In this document: in pieces, positions 1 through 8,600 of the stretch
Position numbering within the stretch: position 1 is the first letter of the stretch
Layout: every line of letters begins with the position of its first letter
NCBI GenBank assembly: GCA_003118195.1
Contig: BEXV01000074.1
Location: 158,717 to 183,829, forward strand
Length of the DNA: 25,113 nucleotides
From: Hemicentrotus pulcherrimus
Taxonomy: Eukaryota > Echinodermata > Echinoidea > Camarodonta > Strongylocentrotidae
Reading direction: 5' to 3'
Program-made: the position numbers and the translations under genes
Notes under the pieces: model-generated
Databases searched by the model: none
What the model saw: the letters and a program-made list of their open reading frames with translations, nothing else
What the model was told of the DNA's origin: nothing

Positions 1-903
1 AAATCTTTTGTAAGCTTGATTTCTTTTTTATTTGTATCTTAATACATAAAATATAGGTACAACAAAAGTACTACGACAAAACAAAATAGACTGCCTTAAT
101 CGTTGATCCCACAATGCCCTTAAAGATATAGACCTGTAGTGGTAAAATTGCGGTTCAAGGGTTTTGGGTGCAAAATATCCATTCAATATTGTTTAAATAT
201 TGCCTTCAGAGGTTTAAATGGCAATACTTCAACCGAAATTTGCAAAAAAGCAGAAATTTATGCCCAAATTTTCAATGTTGAAGTGCATTCACGATATATA
301 TCCAGGCCGGATCGATAAGATAATTTACCAAATATATAAATTAGTAGACGGTTTCCTGGCAAAATTTGTATCATCACGTAATTAGTCAAAACATATTCTT
401 TCACATGATTGGTAATAAGAACTTCCATTTTATTTTTTGAAAGGGGGGCATTTTCAAAACTGGTCTATACCTTTAATATATCTAATAACTTGTTTCCCTT
501 ACAAAAAAGCAAAGGAATTAAAAGTGAGTTTTTTTTTCTTCAAAATAGTTTAGTATAGTATCAACAGTATATAATATGCAGCCTCTTCACACGGAGATGC
601 GAGTTGGTCTAGAGGTAATGTCTGTGGTATAGTCAGCTCTTTTTTTTTGTCTACAAACTGACTCATCTAACCATGGTACAAGACCAAATCACGTCTACAC
701 AAATACATTAAAAAAAAGGGGATCCATACACTGAAGGAGATAAAAGAAGGAAAGAACAAAAAAGAAAGAAAAATATTGACAAGAAAAAAAAACAAATACC
801 GGTAGAAAAGGAGATGCCAAACCTAATCAGCAAGAATAAAACTTCTACAAAACAACCCTTAAATTGCAAATCAATCAAGCAGCATACAGATATAGACAAG
901 TAC
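1..903. other. TOMM20 intron or downstream flank
   Basis: AT-rich DNA. Apart from the SINE-like fragment at 605-685 I see no supported gene. I searched the minus strand for the conserved TOM20 receptor segment and did not find it here. Confidence 0.5.
605..685 (+). repeat. Possible tRNA-derived SINE fragment
   Basis: An A-box-like sequence TGGTCTAGAGG (605-615) is followed by a B-box-like GGTACAAGACC (675-685), one base off the RNA polymerase III consensus. The 70-base spacing is longer than in a tRNA and a T-run interrupts it, so this is at best a decayed or modified SINE head. Confidence 0.3.
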
Positions 904-974
904 CTCTAGTTTTTGTCCTCCTCCTGAACCTCCACTACCTGGCTTTGAACATACCTCCCCTTTTAACCTTCTTC
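904..974 (-). CDS. TOMM20: Candidate second coding exon of TOMM20 (Gly/Ser linker)
   Basis: Reading the minus strand downstream of TOMM20 exon 1, a good acceptor (TTTTCTTTTGCAG) is followed by 71 bases that take over phase 1 exactly and end at GAG|GTACTT in phase 0. The join gives ...KERRRLKGEV... and then GSGGSGGGQKLE. In TOM20 the segment after the KERR motif is a basic, poorly conserved linker, so the composition fits. An alternative donor (GAG|GTATGT at 953) would leave a 21-base exon. No homology beyond the basic start can be claimed, and the next exon, which should carry the conserved receptor domain, is not in the window. Confidence 0.4.
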
Positions 975-1295
975 CTGCAAAAGAAAATAACAAATAAATA
1001 TATACGATTTTATATTATTTTGTCAACACTACAACTTATCCACTATTCAGACAATAAATCTTGCGAGAGAGATGATTCTACAGCAAATGCCAAAAACGAG
1101 CAAAGGTTCATGAGCATGGTTTATAACTGGTCATCGGATCCAGGGATACAGTAAATTTGTATTACAAATATATATAAACAGAGAACTACATGTACATGTA
1201 TCTAAAAATAATTTCATTTTCATTTTTTATTTCAATTCACTTATTCCCTGATTTATTCAAAACTCACTCTTAAGTAGACCTGTAAGTTAGGGCTC

Positions 1296-1365
1296 TGATC
1301 GGATTGGAAGATCGGAGCGACACCCTCGCACCTTTGATCGGTATCGGATCGGAAGATCGACAAAA
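1296..1365. repeat. GATCGG-rich repeat
   Basis: The hexamer GATCGG or a close variant recurs along this stretch (for example GATCGGTATCGGATCGGAAGATCG at its right half). It directly abuts the palindrome at 1362-1389. It has the look of the end of a dispersed DNA element, but no element boundary or target duplication could be found. Confidence 0.35.
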
Positions 1366-1389
1366 AAAAAATCGGCCGATTTTTTTTTT
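1362..1389. repeat. 28-bp perfect palindrome
   Basis: Ten A, the self-complementary octamer TCGGCCGA, then ten T form a perfect inverted repeat without a spacer, able in principle to extrude a cruciform. It lies in the flank or intron of TOMM20. Confidence 0.85.
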
Positions 1390-1557
1390 TCAATGACAAA
1401 AATTTTCAAGTTTTTGGATATCAAATGCTCAAAAAAAAAAAATCATGGGTGGGATTATTTTGTCATTTGGAGTTGTTGTAGACCATGTTTGTTGATATTT
1501 AGTGCCTTTTCATGACTGTGAAATTAACAATATTGGTCTAAGAGCAGAGGCAAAACA

Positions 1558-1650
1558 TGCGGGCCGCCTAGTGCTGTAGCCCGGAAGGCTTACCGGGTTC
1601 TAACCCGCCGGGTTGAGCATTTCGGGCCAGACCACTTCCGGGCCAAACTG
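1558..1650. other. GC-rich island of unknown nature
   Basis: About 90 bases are markedly GC-rich inside very AT-rich DNA, with several CCCGG/CCGGG complementary blocks that could form hairpins. No ORF or recognisable RNA family was found. It may be a fragment of a repeat. Confidence 0.3.
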
Positions 1651-2145
1651 TAGCCAGAATTAGATTAGCTCGGTAACAAAACCCAGCAGTAAAAGAAAGT
1701 TTTTAAATAGCTCATTGTTGGTTATCTACTTATCTTTCATCACTATAAAACCGTCAAAAGTAACTGTAAACAAATACAGCATGATGGCTCGATCTTTTAC
1801 ATCTGTTGACCTGTCGTTGCAATAGACACTGCACACTTAGATTTTATGTTGTGTATTACAAGTACTGTGTGTATACAGTACACGCAGGGACATATCCCTG
1901 GTATATGTATCGCCCTGGCCCTGCCTGCAAGTGATGTGACTGATTAGCCTACTGTACTGACCAATCAGAAAGTTTTCCCCGAGTGGGCGGAGAGTGAAAC
2001 CTGCATAAATTAAAGTTCAGTGACTGCTGGCACAGTAGAATAGATGATTCATAAATTATAAAGTTTGTTGACCTAGGTGCATGATAGCCATATAGTGAGT
2101 TGCAAATTTACCTATTGTATATGAGAGTGTGTACCGTAAATCTCT

Positions 2146-2193
2146 GTGTATAAGACGCACCCGTGTATAAGAGGCACCCCGACTTTTGAGATT

Positions 2194-2224
<31 letters not shown>
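2146..2224 (+). repeat. 17-bp tandem duplication with long A-tail (retroposon-like)
   Basis: GTGTATAAGACGCACCC at 2146-2162 is repeated at 2163-2179 with one change. After a short spacer, 30 consecutive A residues end at an undetermined base (N, 2225). The A-tail suggests the 3' end of a retroposed element or a repeat-linked sequencing break. Confidence 0.45.
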
Positions 2225-2380
2225 NCACTCTAAAGTATAAACAATCTCTAAAGTATTAATTATCTTCAAAGTGACAGAAATGCAATAAATACAGCAAAGG
2301 TTATGTGACTATGTCCATTCTTCTTGAGCACTGTAACCTCTATGATATCTCTACATCATGTACGCACATGTAGGATAGTA

Positions 2381-2455
2381 GAACGGACTAGAACCGTGGA
2401 CCTTGTGATCGACAGTCCGGCGACGTATCCACTTGACCACGACACCTCGGCCTCC
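2381..2455 (-). repeat. tRNA-derived SINE head
   Basis: On the minus strand an A box TGGTCAAGTGG (2439-2429) and a perfect-consensus B box GGTTCTAGTCC (2395-2385) lie at tRNA-like spacing. The T-arm stem around the B box still pairs at four of five positions, but the anticodon stem does not, so this is a tRNA-derived SINE and not a working tRNA gene. Confidence 0.6.
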
Positions 2456-2620
2456 ACAAATAGGATTGCATTGTCCTGCTGAAAAATGCCTTAAATTCAA
2501 CCAATGAGCTTCAGAGTTGACCTTGAACTAGTTATTCTGCATCAAGAAGGTATCGTTAATTTAGTTGATCATTTTTAATATCTAAATAAATCATTTCACT
2601 TCTTTAGAGCATTTAATGTT

Positions 2621-2655
2621 TAGATCTAGGTCTAGATCTAGATCTAGATTCTAGG
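2621..2655. repeat. CTAGAT simple repeat
   Basis: This is a short, slightly degenerate run of the self-complementary unit TAGATC/CTAGAT in the TOMM20 intron. Confidence 0.7.
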
Positions 2656-2934
2656 ATGTTCTGAATTCTGGTCTCTGGACGAATTTGGGCAGAAAGTGAA
2701 ACTGTCATTTTGTAAGTGTAACTGTAAGACTAGACTAGTATAGAATTACCCTATTTTATTTCACAATAATGCCCTTGAGATGACATCAATTAGACGCCTA
2801 AACATCACCCATGACCACAGCTAGCCTGTATGACAGGAATCAACGGACACATTACATGACTGACCAGAAACACCATCACATACCATCTCCATACCACACG
2901 TGGAAATATATTTTTACCTCACGGATCCACTTAC

Positions 2935-3067
2935 GTTCTTTAAGTTTTTGACGGAACAATGGGTCACTCCTTCTCTTCCTATCAAAATATATACAGTACC
3001 CAATAAACAGAGTACCGGCTACACCAGCCACAACACCTGCAGTAGTTCTAGAAACCATTTGAAACAT
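2935..3067 (-). CDS. TOMM20: TOMM20 first coding exon (mitochondrial import receptor subunit TOM20)
   Basis: This exon encodes the N-terminus of TOM20, the outer-mitochondrial-membrane receptor that recognises presequences of imported proteins. The translation contains a hydrophobic anchor followed by a near-invariant family signature: AGVAGTLFIGYCIYFDRKRR, then SDPLFRQKLKE. That is one transmembrane segment followed by a basic cytosolic stretch, as expected for TOM20. The exon ends in a strong donor (GTAAGT, 2934-2929) leaving phase 1. Two ATGs lie close together, at 3067 (MFQM...) and 3058 (MVSRTT...). The second aligns with the vertebrate start, and I give the longer form. The frame is open to another ATG at 3166, but that stretch resembles no TOM20 and is probably promoter or 5' UTR. 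The receptor and TPR part of the protein is not here; apart from the candidate exon at 904-974 it must lie beyond base 1. Confidence 0.9.
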
Positions 3068-3137
3068 ATTTTTACTTGTCCTTTGGCTTGTTTTAGGACA
3101 ATATTGAGGCCGACGAAATGACCTACAAGGTACACAC

Positions 3138-3149
3138 TGCGCATGCGTG
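3138..3149 (-). promoter_or_regulatory. NRF-1-like site upstream of TOMM20
   Basis: The near-palindrome TGCGCATGCGTG differs at one base from the nuclear respiratory factor 1 consensus (YGCGCAYGCGCR). It lies about 70-80 bp upstream of the TOMM20 start codon. NRF-1 controls many nuclear genes for mitochondrial proteins. Function is inferred from motif and position only. Confidence 0.4.
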
Positions 3150-3169
3150 GCAACCCTTGGGGTCATAGC

Positions 3170-4009
3170 AACATTGTAAACGAAGTCGGTGAATCAGCAT
3201 ACCTTTTGCCATATTTTGGTGTTACAAAGCTGTTAATCATTTGAAAATGGTTTAAACTATCTCAGAACTGGAGAAAGGATATATTCTTCGAACAGTTTTG
3301 TGTTTTCTGGTAAGAGAATCTTCAAATTTGTGAGTATTGCCTCTAAACTATCTAAAATCCATCTCGATCGAATCTCGACATGATTTACTCATTGCTCGCG
3401 CTCGCTTGTTGAAGACAGATAGGCTACATACGCTGGCCGCTGGAGTACTGCAAACAATGCCAATGCACTGCATTGCACACGTAGGTCTACTGTGAGTGAC
3501 TGGCAGTCAGTGATTGATGACGGGATCTGAGACTTTTATAAGCTATGTCTAAACGAGTATGAAACTATAACGGGGAAACTGTGCATAAGCAATGTACTTT
3601 GTTTTCAAAGAAGTAACGATTAACCATCTGACTATTGTGCTCAAGAAATAAAGGGCCGGCGCTGCACTGGCTGGTCTGAGTCTGATGATCACGTTCGCAT
3701 AGACTAATGTAGACCCTAGACCCTAGTCTAGAATATATCCTCGCAAGCAGAGACAAATTGCGTCCTAAACTAGAATAAGATCCGTGCGCTGGCAATGCAA
3801 AAAAAGTCTCCGTAGACTATGGGCCTACAAGTACATGTAGGGTTCTAGATCTACTGTAGACTCTAAGTGTGAAATGCATCAAGGAGCATCGTCGCGGAAT
3901 CCGTTTTTTGCATCGCCAACGCGCAGAGTGGAAATAAGATTCGTCCAAGAAAATGCGGACGATCCTTATTTTTTAGGACCCCTCTGTCCGAGTTAACGAC
4001 CAGTGCCCT
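3170..4009. other. Region between TOMM20 and the SPRY/TIR gene
   Basis: Divergent intergenic space that should contain the TOMM20 promoter and possibly an untranslated first exon of the plus-strand gene. It is CTAG-rich around 3700-3860. No protein-coding segment is supported. Confidence 0.5.
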
Positions 4010-4344
4010 TACTGTAGACTAGTCATAATACGATGTAATGTATGCACTATGCGCAAGAGCGCACCAAGTTTCACTAGCAATTTTTGCCAGTGAGCCTCTG
4101 TAAGGCACTACTCCAGCCCGAGTCCAGGCTAGTTGCACTAAAGCGTACAGGCTGTAGATCTAACTATAATGTGTCAGTAATATTTCTCATAAAAATATTC
4201 AAAATGTGGATTAGAAATGACCATGTTTGCCACATAAGTACAAAAATGGTTTCATCTCAGTTGTCATACCATAATTATTTCTCCTAATTTTATAGCTACT
4301 CTCATGAAGTTTCCCTGCTGTTTGGTATATGATATGCAAGTAGA

Positions 4345-4510
4345 ATGAGCTCCATACATCACAGCGACTTGGTAGAGGTTGGAGAAGATGGAGCAATCAT
4401 CAGAATACAAGATTTACTGGAAGGCTGGGAACACATTGTTTATGCTCAGCATAATGGATCACCACTCTCCAACAGTCATCCAGCATTCAGGGTTAAAATT
4501 GTGCAATTAA
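4345..4510 (+). pseudogene. Duplicate of exon 1 of the SPRY/TIR gene (copy 1)
   Basis: Sequence-identical to 5453-5618, including the donor. It is most likely the same exon represented twice because of the unmerged overlap at 5117. If the duplication is genuine, this would be the true 5'-most start. Confidence 0.7.
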
Positions 4511-4870
4511 GTAAGTGTAAGAACAATAAGTAAGACAATCGATGAATCGCTTGATCTAGTGTCAGTGATGGAAGAACAATTACGGTAGATCATACATCCA
4601 CTAGCTTATAGAGTTTGCTTGTAGATTTTATTTAGTTGAAAAGTATGATCTATCACAAAACATCTGTGAGGGAGAAGACATGGAGTACAAGTCCCCATTT
4701 CCAGACTTGAATGTGTAAGGAGAATTATACTATGATCACATTAATCAGCTTTTTTAGTGAAAGGAAAAAAAAAACACCTTTGTCTGTAGATAATAAGATT
4801 GTGAAATGGAGTAAGAATAAGAAGAATGTTATCCTTTGCTTTATAATCACTCGTCTTGTTCTCATTCCAG

Positions 4871-5056
4871 GCAAAGATGCATCAATTGGAATAGGAATCA
4901 GTTCCAGTCCCATTGTTCAAGAGATAGATAATGATGAAGAAGAACAGAAATCAGAAGACAGATCTCGGGATGCTCTCATGTTCCATAGTGATAATGGAGC
5001 TGTATCAACACCTAGTCGAGAGAGAAGTAGAGACAAATCCTCTAGCTTTGGTGAAG
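4871..5056 (+). pseudogene. Duplicate of exon 2 of the SPRY/TIR gene (copy 1)
   Basis: Sequence-identical to 5979-6164. The exon has phase 1 at both ends, so a real duplication could be spliced in frame, but the flush N junction argues for an assembly duplicate. Confidence 0.7.
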
Positions 5057-5116
5057 GTAAGCCATTCATTATACTTAAATTCATATTATTGTATAATTTC
5101 CTTTATCAATGTTAAG

Positions 5117-5117
5117 N
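5117..5117. other. Undetermined base at a contig-like junction
   Basis: Single N exactly between the two redundant 1107-bp copies. Other single Ns at 2225 and 17970 each follow homopolymer-rich sequence. Confidence 0.95.
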
Positions 5118-5452
5118 TACTGTAGACTAGTCATAATACGATGTAATGTATGCACTATGCGCAAGAGTGCACCAAGTTTCACTAGCAATTATTGCCAGTG
5201 AGCCTCTGTAAGGCACTACTCCAGCCCGAGTCCAGGCCAGTTGCACTAAAGCGTACAGGCTGTAGATCTAACTATAATGTGTCAGTAATATTTCTCATAA
5301 AAATATTCAAAATGTGGATTAGAAATGACCATGTTTGCCACATAAGTACAAAAATGGTTTCATCTCAGTTGTCATACCATAATTATTTCTCCTAATTTTA
5401 TAGCTACTCTCATGAAGTTTCCCTGCTGTTTGGTATATGATATGCAAGTAGA

Positions 5453-5618
5453 ATGAGCTCCATACATCACAGCGACTTGGTAGAGGTTGGAGAAGATGGA
5501 GCAATCATCAGAATACAAGATTTACTGGAAGGCTGGGAACACATTGTTTATGCTCAGCATAATGGATCACCACTCTCCAACAGTCATCCAGCATTCAGGG
5601 TTAAAATTGTGCAATTAA
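5453..5618 (+). CDS. SPRY/TIR gene exon 1 (residues 1-56)
   Basis: It starts MSSIHHSDLVEVGEDG and enters SPRY unit 1 with the strand AFRVKIVQL. An in-frame TGA lies 15 bases upstream, supporting this ATG. The donor is A|GTAAGT, phase 1. Confidence 0.8.
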
Positions 5619-8600
5619 GTAAGTGTAAGAACAATAAGTAAGACAATCGATGAATCGCTTGATCTAGTGTCAGTGATGGAAGAACAATTACGGTAGATCA
5701 TACATCCACTAGCTTATAGAGTTTGCTTGTAGATTTTATTTAGTTGAAAAGTATGATCTATCACAAAACATCTGTGAGGGAGAAGACATGGAGTACAAGT
5801 CCCCATTTCCAGACTTGAATGTGTAAGGAGAATTATACTATGATCACATTAATCAGCTTTTTTAGTGAAAGGAAAAAAAAAACACCTTTGTCTGTAGATA
5901 ATAAGATTGTGAAATGGAGTAAGAATAAGAAGAATGTTATCCTTTGCTTTATAATCACTCGTCTTGTTCTCATTCCAGGCAAAGATGCATCAATTGGAAT
6001 AGGAATCAGTTCCAGTCCCATTGTTCAAGAGATAGATAATGATGAAGAAGAACAGAAATCAGAAGACAGATCTCGGGATGCTCTCATGTTCCATAGTGAT
6101 AATGGAGCTGTATCAACACCTAGTCGAGAGAGAAGTAGAGACAAATCCTCTAGCTTTGGTGAAGGTAAGCCATTCATTATACTTAAATTCATATTATTGT
6201 ATAATTTCCTTTATCAATGTTAAGGGTGGCAAATATATAATTAATGAAGTCAGATATGTGTAAGTAATTTCATTCAAATTGATTGTATGAGTTGTGCTGC
6301 AACTATTGGCTCCTTTAAGTTCTCATACTACCCAAGAGCAATAAGGATCTGGAATCATCTGAGCTGCCAAAGGGATTACCCAACCAAGTACCAAGTATCA
6401 TGAACATATGCTAATAAAAAAAACCAAGAGCCATTTCAAATTACAAAGTAAATTCAATAGGCATATCAGAGTTATAACACTATGACCTTGTTTAATGCTT
6501 AATTAATGTCCTTCAGTAAAGTATCTGTTTGTCTTATTTGTTTGTTTACAGGGGACGTGATAACACTTGTCATAGAACAACTCACTGCACATAAATCATT
6601 AGTTTGTGTTTGGAAGAATGATAAGATCCAGTGTCGGCAGTGGGTTACAATACGAGCTGAGAACCTCTATCCCACAATCAATGCATGGTGGGGTCCAGCA
6701 GAGCTACAAGTGGAGTGGCTTAGTTCAACTGTACCTCAGTTATCCATGGTAAGAAATGGCTTCAAGGTGTTTGTCCCACAGCTACATAATGTTGTTGTTG
6801 TGTACACCCCTCATAATTTAAATATGTTGGATGGGGGAAACATTCAGTCAAACCAACCAAATACAATCAGTCTACAGTGTAGAAACTTAAGGCGTTCTTG
6901 CATGTTTTGGTGAAATTATGTGGGGAAAAAATGTACATATTATATCATCAGTTATTCTGAGGACTTGCAACACTTTTTAAAATATCATTAAATATTCCCA
7001 ATATTTTATATAATTATGATTTTTTTTTTAAAGTGATTGATCCAGGAGATTTCTGTAATGTTACTCAATGTTGTGGAAAGGGTACCTTTCTAAAATTATA
7101 GAAACTGAAGAGAATCCATTTAACTAAATATTGTACTGCATGTTTGTAAGAAAAGACTCCTATCAGATATAAGACCTAGTAAATATAATGATATTGTATT
7201 TATCTTTTCTAGACTAACCTGAATCAATGGATGTCATCTAGTAACATGAAGGTAGAGGGTGATAAACTCAGTGTCTCTGATGATAAGAAGGGAATCATCC
7301 AGTCACCATGTGCATTCCAAGAGGGTAAGTTTACCTCTCCTCGTGGTGGCTTTTTGTCCTACAAATTGATCATACATGTACATGAATGTCAAATAGGTCA
7401 AAAGGCTATACTTACCGACAGGACCAAAATCAAATTCCGGGATCTATCAAGGAAGTGAAATGCATTTGTTTTTGGTTAAAAGTTTCAAAGTAAACCATTA
7501 TATTGGTCGTATATTGTCTGCTTGTTGAATAGATTGTACATTAAATTGACATTAATGTTTATTTCTAAAAATGTATTTTCATGTTCAGGTTCTAGTATGT
7601 ATTTTGAGACAAGCCTAGAGTCAGTGGGTGAATGTGAAGCAGATGAGGAGCAAGAAGGTCCGCTGATAGGATTGACGTCATCAACCTGGTCAGGTCATGA
7701 AGGGTTACCTGGAAAATCAGAGTATACTATTGCTTATGATACAGCTAAGGGGAAGATACTCAACGGTGGACAAGCTTCAAAAGGTAAATTTCACACCAGA
7801 TAGATACCAATTCAAGTAGAGCAATTGAATTTGAACTGGTCTTGTATGAGCAGTTGAATTATCTTGTCCAGTTGAAATTGAATTGGTCCTGCTCAATTTT
7901 GTCCAGTTCAAGTGTACTAGTTGAAAGCTCACTTTTTCTTTTAGGATAGGTGTAAGCTTAGCACTAATGTGTTTTTTAAGTCATTTGTAGTTTCTATCAC
8001 AATAGATCATTGTTATAGAAGATTGCTTCCTTCGTCTTTTTATGGTAGTTGTGAATTAACCAGTAACAATATTCATAAAAACATGGTACTTTAGCTGAGT
8101 TAATATGTATAGGGCAAATAATAAATAAGTTCAGCTTAGATTTCTGTTCTAGAGTAACCGTACTCATTTAGTGGTTTGATATTTTTAGACACTGCAAATA
8201 GCATCAGACGAAGTAGACCTCATGAATCAAAGACCACACATCATTTACTGTACTCTTTAAATTTGATGTTGTGATGTTTTTTAACAGGGAAGAACCTAGG
8301 CGAGAATGGCAAGTGTAAAGCGGGAGATAGGATCGGGTGTGGTCTTCTCCTCTTTGAAGCAGATAAAGCTACGACAGCTACCCAGATGGTGGTAGTGTAC
8401 TTCACCCGGAATCAATCTGTTGTACATCATTGTAATGTTACACAGTCTACAGGAGGTTTCTACCCTACATGTGCATTTGTCAGTAAAGGTGAGTCAAAAG
8501 GAGTCCAGTGAAAACCATAATTTTTTTAAATACCAAATGCTATACCATTTGGTTGTTAGACTTATCTTTCGAGGATGCATACATATATAATGAATTAGCA

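Larger units (their letters stand above)
4010..5116. repeat. Redundant copy 1 of a 1107-bp segment (probable assembly artefact)
   Basis: Identical in length to 5118-6224 with a constant offset of 1108 and no indels. The substitutions I can see are C4060/T5168, T4083/A5191 and T4130/C5238, all in the first 130 bases. This copy stops exactly at the N at 5117 and the second begins right after it. That is what two overlapping contigs or haplotypes joined at an unresolved gap would give. Confidence 0.9.
5118..6224. repeat. Redundant copy 2 of the 1107-bp segment (continuous with the gene)
   Basis: This copy runs on into intron 2 and the rest of the plus-strand gene, so I use it for the gene model. 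Confidence 0.9.

Noticed and set aside
864..1154. 96-codon plus-strand open frame
   Set aside because: No recognisable domain, low-complexity AT-rich translation, and it overlaps the better-supported minus-strand candidate exon at 904-974.
2381..2455. Functional tRNA gene
   Set aside because: The anticodon stem does not pair and no acceptor stem is visible; better explained as a SINE.
3068..3166. N-terminal extension of TOM20 from the ATG at 3166
   Set aside because: Open in frame, but unlike any TOM20, and it runs through the NRF-1-like motif; more likely promoter or 5' UTR.
4931..5125. Plus-strand frames running across the N at 5117
   Set aside because: Alternate-frame shadows of exon 2 that also cross the probable false junction.
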